Below, one piece after another: positions 17,030-25,179 of a stretch of DNA of 64,000 nucleotides (position 1 is the first letter of the stretch; the number at the start of each line of letters is the position of its first letter). A model generated the notes under the pieces. The model was not told where the DNA came from. It did no database searches and saw only the letters and a program-made list of their open reading frames with translations. Both the position numbers and the translations under genes were made by a program. This stretch comes from Gammaproteobacteria bacterium (GTDB lineage: Bacteria; Pseudomonadota; Gammaproteobacteria; Steroidobacterales; Steroidobacteraceae): the NCBI GenBank assembly GCA_028293725.1, contig JAQGOE010000129.1:1-64000 (forward strand), read 5' to 3'.

Positions 17030-17968
17030 TCACGTGTCTGATGCCTTCAATCCAGGCGGAACTGGCGCCTTGCTTGTGCGCTGATCGTTTAAGAGCAACA
17101 CGATGCCAACCATAACCACACCCGAGGCGAGCCATTCCCAGGTCGACACGACTTCTCCGCCCAGCGTCACGCCGAGGCAGAGCGCGACCACCGGATTTAC
17201 CAAGGAATAACTAGCAGCGAGGCTCGCCGAAGTCCGAGACAGCAGCAACATGTAGGCGTTGAACGCGATGAGGCTGCCCAGAACCACGAGATACGCCCAA
17301 GCCAGCCATGCGCTGAGCACCAGCGACAAATGCCAGGATTCACTGCGCAGCGCCGACATGACGAACAGCACGAGACCCCCGCACAGCATTTCGCTCGCAA
17401 ATCCCGTAGCACCCGTCGCGAGCGGGAAACGCCGCTGGCTCAAAACACTGCCGAGGGCCCAGCTGGTGGTACCAAGCCCTATCGCCAGGAGGCCGCCAGG
17501 AGAGCTGCGAATGCCCGACCCTTGAGTGAGCATGAGAACCCCCGCGAGACCCACCGCGACCGCGAGTAATTCACTACGGCGTGGATATACGCCGAAGGCG
17601 ACATTGATCAAGACCAGAAGCAGGGGAATCACAGCAATGAAGGCAACAACCAGGCCAGACGCAATGGTCTGTTCGGCAAAGGCCACCCCGCCCATGCCAC
17701 CGCCGAGCATCAACGTGCCGACGAGCAGCGCGTTGCGCCACTCGATGGCGTTCGGTAGCACCGCGCCGCGGGCCATTTGCCAGCCCATCAACAGCGCGCC
17801 GGCGCAGACAAAACGAGTGGCCATCAAGAAATACGGAGCAAAGCCCGCTAGAGCGAAGCGGATCGCCAGATAAGTGGATCCCCAGATCAGCCACGTAGCC
17901 GCCAAGCAGCCTACAACGAGCGGCGAGAACCGGCGGGGCGTTGGCCTGGTACCTGACGTAGTGTTCAT
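17030..17968 (-). CDS. EamA/DMT family transporter
   Basis: About 312 residues from the ATG at 17968, with about ten hydrophobic helices in two EamA repeats. Conserved features are TWLIWGSTYLAIRFAL at the start, LLVGTLMLGGGMGGVAFAEQ, and in the second half SQRRFPLATGATGFASEMLCGG and SYSLVNPVVALCLGV. This pattern fits YedA-type inner-membrane exporters of amino acids or metabolites; the substrate is not predictable. A TATAAT box lies seven bases before the ATG and no ribosome-binding site is seen, so the message may be leaderless. Confidence 0.88.
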   Translation of the reverse strand: MNTTSGTRPTPRRFSPLVVGCLAATWLIWGSTYLAIRFALAGFAPYFLMATRFVCAGALLMGWQMARGAVLPNAIEWRNALLVGTLMLGGGMGGVAFAEQTIASGLVVAFIAVIPLLLVLINVAFGVYPRRSELLAVAVGLAGVLMLTQGSGIRSSPGGLLAIGLGTTSWALGSVLSQRRFPLATGATGFASEMLCGGLVLFVMSALRSESWHLSLVLSAWLAWAYLVVLGSLIAFNAYMLLLSRTSASLAASYSLVNPVVALCLGVTLGGEVVSTWEWLASGVVMVGIVLLLNDQRTSKAPVPPGLKASDT

Positions 17969-17975
17969 TGGAACG

Positions 17976-17981
17976 ATTATA
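17976..17981 (-). promoter_or_regulatory. TATAAT -10 box before the DMT transporter
   Basis: A perfect TATAAT on the minus strand ends seven bases before the transporter ATG, which would place the transcription start at or next to the A of the ATG. The -35 candidate (TCACAA, 17-base spacing) is poor. Confidence 0.4.
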
Positions 17982-18123
17982 TCGAGAGGCCAGAATCGTT
18001 GTGACCTGTGGCGCACTTTCCGTCCCACTGGAAATCGAAGGTCATAGAGTGTGTTTGGTTGCCGACGCCGCCAGCCGCATAGTTATCTCACACCAGCCAG
18101 GGTCCTGACTTGCCACTAGCAGC

Positions 18124-18156
18124 CGCACTGTACCGGGGTCAGACCGGTACAGTGCG
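18124..18156. repeat. REP-like hairpin
   Basis: Thirteen-base arms CGCACTGTACCGG and CCGGTACAGTGCG pair perfectly around the loop GGTCAGA. The GGGGTCAGACC core resembles that of REP/RAYT-associated elements in several gammaproteobacteria. No Y1 transposase is in the window. It lies between the DMT transporter promoter and a small membrane-protein gene. Confidence 0.5.
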
Positions 18157-18261
18157 ACGGAGCCGGTCGTACGCGTACATTCCGTTCGACTGTCCGCCGA
18201 GGCACGCTCTATCTGTAAGCCGTCTTATGTATCCGCATCAAGTAGATAAAGGAGGCGTTAG

Positions 18262-18393
18262 ATGGACACCTTGATTGGAATCGCAGTGGTTGGGGTGTGG
18301 ATCGCGATTTCTGTAGTGGGCTTGAAGAGGGCCTATGGTTCACGCGGCCCGTCGCCTCAAAAACCGAGCCGCCATTCACTGGCGATAGAATGA
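18262..18393 (+). CDS. Small membrane protein (43 residues)
   Basis: An ATG at 18262 follows AAAGGAGG, one of the strongest ribosome-binding sites in the window, with seven bases spacing. The peptide begins MDTLIGIAVVGVWIAISVVG, a single membrane span, followed by a basic tail (LKRAYGSRGPSPQKPSRHS). No family is recognised. The HAD phosphatase gene starts 31 bases later on the same strand. The signal plus one clean helix make a real gene plausible, but the short length limits certainty. Confidence 0.5.
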   Translation: MDTLIGIAVVGVWIAISVVGLKRAYGSRGPSPQKPSRHSLAIE

Positions 18394-18424
18394 GCCGGAG
18401 GCTAGGAACCAGGCGGTTGGCTTG

Positions 18425-19081
18425 ATGAACCTCGTTTTCGATCTCGATGGAACTCTCACCGACCCAGAACTCGGGATCTCCCGATGCATTGTGTACGCCC
18501 TCGAGCGGATGGGCTTTCCGGCACCTGAGCGGACCCAATTGCGCCGGTACATCGGGCCGCCGCTGCGCCAAGTGTTCGAGGAGCTTCTTGCAATTTCAGA
18601 TCCGGCGCTCATCGAACGCGCGGTGGCGATCTACCGCGAACGCTTCGGAGAGGTAGGCCTGTATGAGAATGAGTTATATACGGGGACGGCCGAAGGCATC
18701 GAGCATCTCGCCGGATCTGGGCACCGGTTGTTCGTCGCGACCGCGAAGGCTCAGGTGTACGCGCAGCGAATCATCGAGCACTTCCAGCTGGGGCACCACT
18801 TCGTGGCGGTCTATGGCGCGGCACTATCGGGAGCCGGGTCGCGCAAATCCGAGCTGCTGACGCGGCTCGTGGTGGAGCAGGGTATCGAGCCAGGTGAGTC
18901 GGTGATGATCGGTGATCGCGGCAGCGATGTTTCCGGGGCGCGGGTGAACGGGTTGCGGACCGTTGGAGTCCTCTGGGGGTACGGGACAGCCGAGGAGCTA
19001 GCAGATGCGGATCTGCGGGTGGGAAGCTGGGGAGAATTACTCAGGGAGGTGGACGGGATGAATGCACGACGTTTCTCGTGA
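18425..19081 (+). CDS. HAD superfamily hydrolase (phosphoglycolate phosphatase-like)
   Basis: A 218-residue HAD protein with all four motifs: FDLDGTLTD at the start (nucleophile and acid/base aspartates), a threonine in LFVATAK, lysine in SRKSELL, and MIGDRGSDVSGA. The cap between motifs I and II is the helical C1 type of the Gph/PpaX/NagD-like group. Soluble enzyme; the physiological substrate is uncertain, with phosphoglycolate or a nucleotide the usual guesses. ATG 18425 is used because motif I begins four residues later; an in-frame TTG just before it is less likely. Confidence 0.9.
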   Translation: MNLVFDLDGTLTDPELGISRCIVYALERMGFPAPERTQLRRYIGPPLRQVFEELLAISDPALIERAVAIYRERFGEVGLYENELYTGTAEGIEHLAGSGHRLFVATAKAQVYAQRIIEHFQLGHHFVAVYGAALSGAGSRKSELLTRLVVEQGIEPGESVMIGDRGSDVSGARVNGLRTVGVLWGYGTAEELADADLRVGSWGELLREVDGMNARRFS

Positions 19082-19185
19082 GCGGGTTCAGCCGGCCGAG
19101 AGCCGCCGCTCGCCGGTCGGCGTGTAGAATCCCGCATGAGCTCGGAACGAGGCAGACACTGCGGTCATGGCAGAGATGAGTCGAG

Positions 19186-19713
19186 ATGATTAGCCCCTGT
19201 GAAGTTGTCCTTGAACCCGCAACGCAGAGTGATGCAGCGGTGTTGTCAAACCTTCTGGAGTTGTACTCACACGATCTCAGCGACGTGTTTGTTTTGGAGC
19301 CGGGGACCGATGGGCGCTTCGGTTACGAGAAACTTCCCCTCTATTGGTCAGAACCCGAGAACCGGTTTCCCTTTCTCATTCGTGCCGGAACTCGGCTCGC
19401 CGGCTTTGCGCTAGTCACGCGTGGTTCGCCTGAATCCGACGATCCCAATGCTTTCGATATCGCCGAGTTCTTCGTCCTCCGTCGGCATCGTCACTCCGGG
19501 GTGGGCCGGCGAGCAGCCTTCCTTCTCTGGAATCGATTTGTCACTCGTTGGATTGTCCGCGTGTCGGAGGGAAACCAGGAGGGTCTACGGTTCTGGGCGA
19601 GTGTCATAGCCGAGTACACGAGCGGCACGGCGGTGGAGAACACGCGCCCCGGCAGTCCCCACGCGTGGCGCGTGTTCTCGTTCAATAGCGCGAATGGGCG
19701 TATGTGCTCGTAA
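19186..19713 (+). CDS. GNAT family N-acetyltransferase
   Basis: A 175-residue protein with GNAT features: VVLEPATQSDAAVLSNLLELY at the start, IRAGTRLAGFALV (strand 4 region), and AEFFVLRRHRHSGVGRRAAFLLW, the acetyl-CoA pyrophosphate-binding loop in its R/Q-x-x-G-x-G/A form. The closing WRVFSFNSA strand is usual for this group. The acceptor is not known. It stands alone between the HAD and sigma-factor genes. Confidence 0.85.
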   Translation: MISPCEVVLEPATQSDAAVLSNLLELYSHDLSDVFVLEPGTDGRFGYEKLPLYWSEPENRFPFLIRAGTRLAGFALVTRGSPESDDPNAFDIAEFFVLRRHRHSGVGRRAAFLLWNRFVTRWIVRVSEGNQEGLRFWASVIAEYTSGTAVENTRPGSPHAWRVFSFNSANGRMCS

Positions 19714-19850
19714 CAACTACCTCGGGCATGCCAGATACCGGCCGTTCATCACCGGCATAGGGGTCGGCACTCACCGCCCGCGGAGGTCGAAATTGGGGAA
19801 ATGGCATCCGCCATGTAAGTTTCGCTCCGTTGCGTGGACTAATACCTGGA

Positions 19851-20345
19851 ATGGACCACCAAGCGAGCGATGCACCTTTGGACTTCGAGGACCTGGTACG
19901 TGAGCACGGTGGTCGCATTCGTCAGATTGCGCGTCGGTTTGCGGCGAATGGCGCCGTGGACGACCTCGTTCAGGACATCCTGACGCGATTGTGTCGTAGC
20001 TACGCCGGTTTTAGGGGCGACTCCAAGGTTGAGAGCTGGATTTATCGGGTCGCCCTCAACGCCGCCATGACCCATCTGAGTGAAGCGGCGAAGGCGCGCA
20101 CTTTGCACGCCGCGATGTCCGCTCAGCCAGCGGCAACTGCGGAAACGGCCGGAGGCGTGAGCCCCACAGACATTCTCTCCGATTTCCTGAGGCGGCTTGG
20201 CGATGTCGATGCATCGATATTGATGATGTACATGGACGGACTCACGGCTGACGAGATCAGCGGGGTCCTCGGCATCACCGGCAACGCAATCAACGTGCGC
20301 ATCAACCGAATGAAACAGAAATTCAACGACGCCTATGTGGAATGA
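19851..20345 (+). CDS. ECF-type RNA polymerase sigma factor
   Basis: A 164-residue protein. Region 2 is seen in FEDLVREHGGRIRQIARRF, AVDDLVQDILTRLCRSYAGFRGDSKVESWIYRVALNAA (read as separate parts), with a typical DLVQDI core-binding helix. Region 4 is seen in VDASILMMYMDGLTADEISGVLGITGNAINVRINRMK, again in parts, a standard helix-turn-helix. ATG 19851 is used; a TTG 21 bases earlier is in frame. The stop overlaps an ATG of the next frame as ATGA. The partner gene downstream probably encodes its membrane-bound regulator. Confidence 0.9.
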   Translation: MDHQASDAPLDFEDLVREHGGRIRQIARRFAANGAVDDLVQDILTRLCRSYAGFRGDSKVESWIYRVALNAAMTHLSEAAKARTLHAAMSAQPAATAETAGGVSPTDILSDFLRRLGDVDASILMMYMDGLTADEISGVLGITGNAINVRINRMKQKFNDAYVE

Positions 20346-20362
20346 AAGAGCGAGGTGACCCG

Positions 20363-20965
20363 ATGAAAATGGACGACTTGAAGGCGGCGTGGAAGCAAGA
20401 GATTGATCAATCAGTCCTAGTGGAGGGCCCGTCGATGACAACGATCATGAGTGACGTGAAGAAAATTGATCGGGAGGTTCGGTTCCGGGATTTCTGTATG
20501 ATTTTCGCCCTCGCAATGGGTGCCCTGCTGTACTTGATTTTCGGGTGGTTAACCCAGGAGAACGTCGACTCGCTGTCGCGACTTGGCGTCCTGGTGTTCA
20601 TCGCCGCGACGACGGTCATGAGCGTTGCCTTGCTTCGCGCCCGCAGCGTGACTCGGTCAGACGATTGGACATTGCGCTCTCGCATCGAAATGGAGATCGA
20701 GAAGCTGGAGAAACAGCGGAGGCTGATGAACCGCGTGGGCTACTGGTTCCTGTTACCAATGCTGATTGCCAACGGGATATCGTTGCTCGGTGGCCACCAC
20801 ACGCGGACCGAAAGCTTGGTTCCGGATGCGTCAGGAATGGCTATTTTTGCCTCCTGCGGCTTGGTATACGGATTTACGTACTGGCTTGTTCGCCGGGAAA
20901 CGAAGAGGAAATGGGACCCCGTCCTGGCGCGGCTGCAGCGGCTCCACGCTGATTTGTTAGGCTGA
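20363..20965 (+). CDS. Membrane protein, probable regulator of the adjacent ECF sigma factor
   Basis: A 200-residue protein from ATG 20363, which has GAGGTG five bases upstream; an ATG at 20342 overlapping the sigma-factor stop adds seven residues. The N-terminus MKMDDLKAAWKQEID is typical of a group of small proteins encoded after ECF sigma factors. Four hydrophobic segments follow (for example FCMIFALAMGALLYLIFGW and GYWFLLPMLIANGISLL), with a charged coiled-coil stretch between helices 2 and 3. No zinc-binding anti-sigma motif is seen. An anti-sigma role is inferred from position and N-terminus only. Confidence 0.6.
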   Translation: MKMDDLKAAWKQEIDQSVLVEGPSMTTIMSDVKKIDREVRFRDFCMIFALAMGALLYLIFGWLTQENVDSLSRLGVLVFIAATTVMSVALLRARSVTRSDDWTLRSRIEMEIEKLEKQRRLMNRVGYWFLLPMLIANGISLLGGHHTRTESLVPDASGMAIFASCGLVYGFTYWLVRRETKRKWDPVLARLQRLHADLLG

Positions 20966-21167
20966 CGAACGTCCGCTTCGCAGATTCGAATGGCAGCTTC
21001 AGAACGATCTGACTGGTAGCTCGGGGTCGGTAGCGCCCAGTCCGGGATGAGAGCACTGATTTTTCCAACCCGTGAGTAACCCGTAGGCCGATAAATCACT
21101 GAAGTTACAGACGATTCACCTATTGAGTGGGAATGAATCCAACACCGCGCCGAGCCCGGCGGCTCAT

Positions 21168-21560
21168 TCAGCGGTTATATGCGCACGCAAGGATAAGGGG
21201 CCCACGACAATCCAGCACTCGCCGGACGAACTGAGTGCCAGTGGCAATCGACCCACGCGCGGTCACATAACAAACGCCGCGAGCGGCAAGTTGGGCCTCA
21301 TACCATGCGTGCTGTTGCTGCCTAAATGTCTCATCGCGCCGGGTACCGTCTTGCACGAAAGGAAAGTCCGGGGCACAGAGCACGACAGCCGAGTAGCTTC
21401 GTTGGGCCGCCAAGTAAAGTTCGGGGTCAGCGCGGCCAAACATGTCCAGGCTATAAAACAGCGTCGTGAGCGGCGAAGTATCGCAAAACACGAAGCCCCG
21501 CGCGCTATCTGCTGCACTGTCCTCTCGGCGTATCTGCTCACGTGCGATGCGCGCTCGTGA
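21168..21560 (-). pseudogene. N-terminally truncated NadR-like AAA ATPase
   Basis: The frame encodes RIAREQIRREDSAAD, GFVFCDTSPLTTLFYSLDMFG, LCAPDFPFVQDGTRRDETFR and QQQHAWYEAQLAARG as separate stretches. These match the second half of the AAA_28/NadR-type ATPase or kinase domain, including the Walker-B-like FCDTS. The P-loop that must precede them is absent, and I found no GxxxxGKT in any frame in the roughly 90 bases before the lipoprotein gene. The frame runs further upstream but without conserved residues. The fragment should be inactive. Confidence 0.6.
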
Positions 21561-21646
21561 AGAAAGCGGTGAGCTGAAGACTGAGCTGAGTCGCTGCGAC
21601 CGGGTCGTTACCCAGTTAGTCGCCTGACCGGCAATTCTACATAACC

Positions 21647-22147
21647 TCACTCGCTCAGAGCCTTGCATTCGACACGATAGCAACGTTCGCGCGTCTCGGT
21701 GAGAAGTTGCGTGGCGCCGCACTGGTGCGCCAGCTCCACTTCGATCTGGCGCAGTATGGGTCGAATCACATCTATTTCGATCTGCGGCAGAGGGTGATTC
21801 ATGCGGCCATCCCCCTCCCGGAAATAGACGTGGCCGCGCCTGCTTTCAAACCCAACCAAACCGTTGATGTGACTGTCCGGTGAGCCATGGAATTTGAACA
21901 AATAGGAACCCCCGTTAGCTGGAGGATCTGGTTGCGTGAGTTCGGCACCCGTTACCAGGTCGATTCTGGTTACCGATGTGACGGCCGGCATATCGCGCAG
22001 CACGCGCGCCGTGCAATCGGCCGGAGGAAGGGTGTCCAGTCGAGCGGAACGGCCGACGCCGTAATTAATCTCGCATCCCGCCAGAGTGAGCGGGACCGCG
22101 GCCAACAGGATGGCTGGCCGAAGGTACGTGAGGCGTCTCGGCTTCAT
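21647..22147 (-). CDS. Hypothetical lipoprotein
   Basis: A 166-residue protein with a lipoprotein signal peptide (AILLAAVPLTLAGC, cysteine about residue 25). The mature part has several cysteines (DCTARVL, AHQCGATQ, RCYRVECKALSE) that could form disulfides in the periplasm. No family recognised. ATG 22147 is used; a TTG at 22156 is in frame. It follows the M16 peptidase stop by 12 bases on the same strand, so it may be the last gene of that unit. Confidence 0.7.
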   Translation of the reverse strand: MKPRRLTYLRPAILLAAVPLTLAGCEINYGVGRSARLDTLPPADCTARVLRDMPAVTSVTRIDLVTGAELTQPDPPANGGSYLFKFHGSPDSHINGLVGFESRRGHVYFREGDGRMNHPLPQIEIDVIRPILRQIEVELAHQCGATQLLTETRERCYRVECKALSE

Positions 22148-22159
22148 GGCGTACAACTT

Positions 22160-24955
22160 CTAGTTCGGCTTGGAGATCTTCGCGAAATCGCCGCCCTTCA
22201 CGATCGAGATTTTGGCCGGCTCGATGTATTTGCGGGCGGCTGCCAGCACGGCCTCCGGCGTCAGCGCCTCCACGTGAGCCTCGAACTGTTTGTCCCACGC
22301 GAAGGTGTGGCCAGCGTCGATGTCAAATCTCAGCTTCCCCGCGAGAACCTGGTCCTGGGCGCGTGCTTGCGCACGTTGCTGAGCGATACCCGACTTGGCT
22401 TTGGCCAGCTCTTCGGGCGTGATCCCGTCCTTCAGCAATCTGGCCAGCTCATCTCTCAAGTCGCTCTCAACCCGGGCGATGTTCTGCGGCGCGGCGATCG
22501 CCGTCATCGACCAACTCCCGGCGCGATCGAACAGGCCCGCATTCAGGCCGGAATTGACGCCGTAGCTCAGGCCGTCCTGCACCCTTATGCGGTGCACGAG
22601 CCGCGAATCGAAACCCGCACTGCCACCGAGAATATAGTTCATCACGAACAGCGCCGGGTAATCCGCATCATCCTCGTTGATGTCGACGTTCTGCCGAGCG
22701 ATTAACGCCGCATTTTCCTTGTCTGGAGTCTCGACCGAACGATTGATCGGCCCAATATCCTCGTACTTCCGTGTCACACGCGCGTAGGGCGTACTGCTGT
22801 GCCAGCCGTCGAATGATTCGGTGATTGCCTTCACCACCTCCGCCTCATCGAAGTCGCCGACAATTGCGATCTGCGCGCGATCCGCGCTGTAAAAGGTCTT
22901 GTAGTATCCCTTCACGTCATCCACCGAAACTGACCTGAACTCCTCCATCTGCTCCTCGAGAGAAGGCGCGTACCGAATGTCCCCCTTGGGATAGGTATTG
23001 AAGTGTTGCGCCAGGGCCGATCCGGCCTGCGGGGCGGGCAGGCCCAGTTGCGACTCAATACCGGTGATCGTCTGCTTCTGCAGTTGCGCGAACTCCGCTT
23101 CTGGAAAGGACGGTTCGCGCAACACATGCGCAGCTAGACGGATGGCGGCAGCGACATTGGTCCGCGTTGTGTCGAATGTGGCGCCTTGGCCATTGACGCC
23201 TCCATTGACCTTCAGCTTCGAGAACTCATCCCGCAGTTGCTCACGCGTGTAGCGACTGGTACCGCGCATCAACATCTGCCCGGTCAGTACGGCCGTCTCA
23301 CGGCGACCGAACAATGACTTCTCATCGCCGCGCGGTAGCACCATTGACAGGAACACCGTCTCGCCGCGGTTCTTCTTCTGCAGCAGCGCCACTTTCATGC
23401 CGTTGATCTCGAGGCGCTTCGTGCGCTGGTCGATGTTGTCCGGTGTGGGATCGAAGGCCTCCGCTACAGACGTCGCCTCCTTCGGCTTGAAGTCCTTGAG
23501 CACTTCCGCGGCGCTTGCCATCTTGGGCATTTCCGCGCGCTCGGGCTTATCGTCATGCAGGAACACTCCGACGGTGCGGTTGTCGCGCCTGAAGTACCTG
23601 CCGGCTGCCTCCCGCACTTCGGCGGCCGTCACAGCCTGGTCCCGATCACGTGCGAGGAAAAACATCCGCCAGTCGCCGAGCGCGATGAACTCCGAAAGCC
23701 GCAAACCGATGTTTTCGTGATCGTTCAGTGTCCGCTCCGCGTCGTTCGCGAACCGCAGGCGGGCACGCTCCATCTCCTGCGCGGTGGGAGGATTGTCGTG
23801 CAACCCCTCCACCTGCCGGATCATCTCCGCCTCCACCGGCTCAACCGGCTCGCCCTTCTTGATGACCGCCAGGATCATCTGGAGGCTGCCGTCGATACCG
23901 TTCAAACGCGCCGCCGCGACCTGTGTGGCCTTGCCGGTTTCGACCAGGGCCTTGTGCAGGCGGCCTGAGGGCGTGTCTGTCAGGGTAAACGCGGCGAAAC
24001 TGAGCGCCGCTATGTCCGGATGCAATGCCGAGGGGACCTTGTATCCCAAGGCAACCACTTCCACGTCACCCACACGGCGTACCATGAAACTGCGCTCGCC
24101 ATCCTGGGTCGGTTCCACCGTCCAGAGTTTCGGCAGCTCGCGGTTAGGCCTGGGAATCGCGCCAAAATACCTGGTGACGAGCTCGAGCGCCTTGTCCGCA
24201 TCGAACTTGCCGGCTACCAGGAGCACGGCGTTGTCCGGCTGGTAGTACAGCCGATAAAACTTCTGCAGATTTCCGATCTCCACGTTCTCGATGTCGGAGC
24301 GATTGCCGATCGTGGAATGGCCGTAGTTGTGCCAGTCGTAAGCGATGCTTTGCATACGCTTGATCAGCACCGGCACAGGCCCGTTCTCGCCGAGCTCGTA
24401 TTCGTTGCGCACCACTGTCATCTCGGTATCGAGATCCTTCTTCGCAATGAAGGAGTGGACCATGCGATCCGCCTCCATGCCGAGGGCCCAGTCCAGATTG
24501 TCATCGTTGGCCTGGAAGAGCTCGTAGTAGTTGGTCCGATCCAGTGAAGTGGTGCCGTTGAAGCGCGCGCCGCGGGCGTTGAACTGTTTGGGGAGGTCCG
24601 AATGATGCGGACTTCCCTTGAACATCAGGTGCTCCAACAGGTGCGCCATACCGGTCTCACCATAGTTCTCGTGGCGCGAGCCGACGAGATAGGTGACGTT
24701 GACAACGATGGTGGGCTTCGACTGGTCCGGGAACAACAGGACCCGCAGGCCGTTGGCGAGCCGGTACTCGGTAATACCCTCGACCTCCGTGACCTTTTGG
24801 GGCTTCTGCCCCGTCGTCATGACGGTCGTGGCAGGCCGGGCCGATTGGGCTACCGGGGCGGCAGCCAGGACTGTCGCCCAAAGGAGTGCGGCAACCCCTA
24901 TCGCCGGAAACAGCGCACCCGTGGGTGCAGTGAGTGTCGTACCGATACGAATCAT
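22160..24955 (-). CDS. M16 family zinc peptidase (pitrilysin-like, two-domain)
   Basis: About 931 residues with an N-terminal signal segment (GVAALLWATVLAAAPVAQS), so it is periplasmic or outer-membrane associated. The first M16 half has HLLEH (inverted zinc motif, about residue 105) and the downstream glutamate in VVRNEYELGEN. The second half begins near KRLEINGMKVALLQKK and lacks the zinc motif, as in the non-catalytic half of M16B proteins; YILGGSAGFDSRLVHRIRVQ (cut at 20) is the conserved substrate-chamber loop. These enzymes degrade peptides. It is divergent from a TonB-dependent receptor, a common pairing in peptide or protein use. The ATG at 24988 is an alternative start. Confidence 0.92.
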   Translation of the reverse strand: MIRIGTTLTAPTGALFPAIGVAALLWATVLAAAPVAQSARPATTVMTTGQKPQKVTEVEGITEYRLANGLRVLLFPDQSKPTIVVNVTYLVGSRHENYGETGMAHLLEHLMFKGSPHHSDLPKQFNARGARFNGTTSLDRTNYYELFQANDDNLDWALGMEADRMVHSFIAKKDLDTEMTVVRNEYELGENGPVPVLIKRMQSIAYDWHNYGHSTIGNRSDIENVEIGNLQKFYRLYYQPDNAVLLVAGKFDADKALELVTRYFGAIPRPNRELPKLWTVEPTQDGERSFMVRRVGDVEVVALGYKVPSALHPDIAALSFAAFTLTDTPSGRLHKALVETGKATQVAAARLNGIDGSLQMILAVIKKGEPVEPVEAEMIRQVEGLHDNPPTAQEMERARLRFANDAERTLNDHENIGLRLSEFIALGDWRMFFLARDRDQAVTAAEVREAAGRYFRRDNRTVGVFLHDDKPERAEMPKMASAAEVLKDFKPKEATSVAEAFDPTPDNIDQRTKRLEINGMKVALLQKKNRGETVFLSMVLPRGDEKSLFGRRETAVLTGQMLMRGTSRYTREQLRDEFSKLKVNGGVNGQGATFDTTRTNVAAAIRLAAHVLREPSFPEAEFAQLQKQTITGIESQLGLPAPQAGSALAQHFNTYPKGDIRYAPSLEEQMEEFRSVSVDDVKGYYKTFYSADRAQIAIVGDFDEAEVVKAITESFDGWHSSTPYARVTRKYEDIGPINRSVETPDKENAALIARQNVDINEDDADYPALFVMNYILGGSAGFDSRLVHRIRVQDGLSYGVNSGLNAGLFDRAGSWSMTAIAAPQNIARVESDLRDELARLLKDGITPEELAKAKSGIAQQRAQARAQDQVLAGKLRFDIDAGHTFAWDKQFEAHVEALTPEAVLAAARKYIEPAKISIVKGGDFAKISKPN

Positions 24956-25179
24956 AGCGTTGGATCCCCCTGACCTGAACACCTTCAATCACTTCCGCGC
25001 AAGTCACTCGTCCGAGTCTATATACATGACGCGGGCCGCGATCGACAGCCTGGTTGTTGTTGCGCACCGCGCCTTTAGTCTCATCCTCTACATGTTGCGC
25101 TCCCGTATGTTGTGGGGTGAGGAGATTGTTGTATCCTAATGTTTCGTTGAATTAGAAAAATTTGCATAGGGAGTCAGCC

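Noticed and set aside
21123..21560. A 145-codon plus-strand frame
   Set aside because: It is antisense to the NadR-like remnant, whose conserved residues lie on the minus strand.
11602..22147. A defence island or novel defence system in the variable region
   Set aside because: No nuclease, helicase, toxin-antitoxin pair, reverse transcriptase or CRISPR repeat is recognisable; the genes are ordinary accessory genes and remnants.
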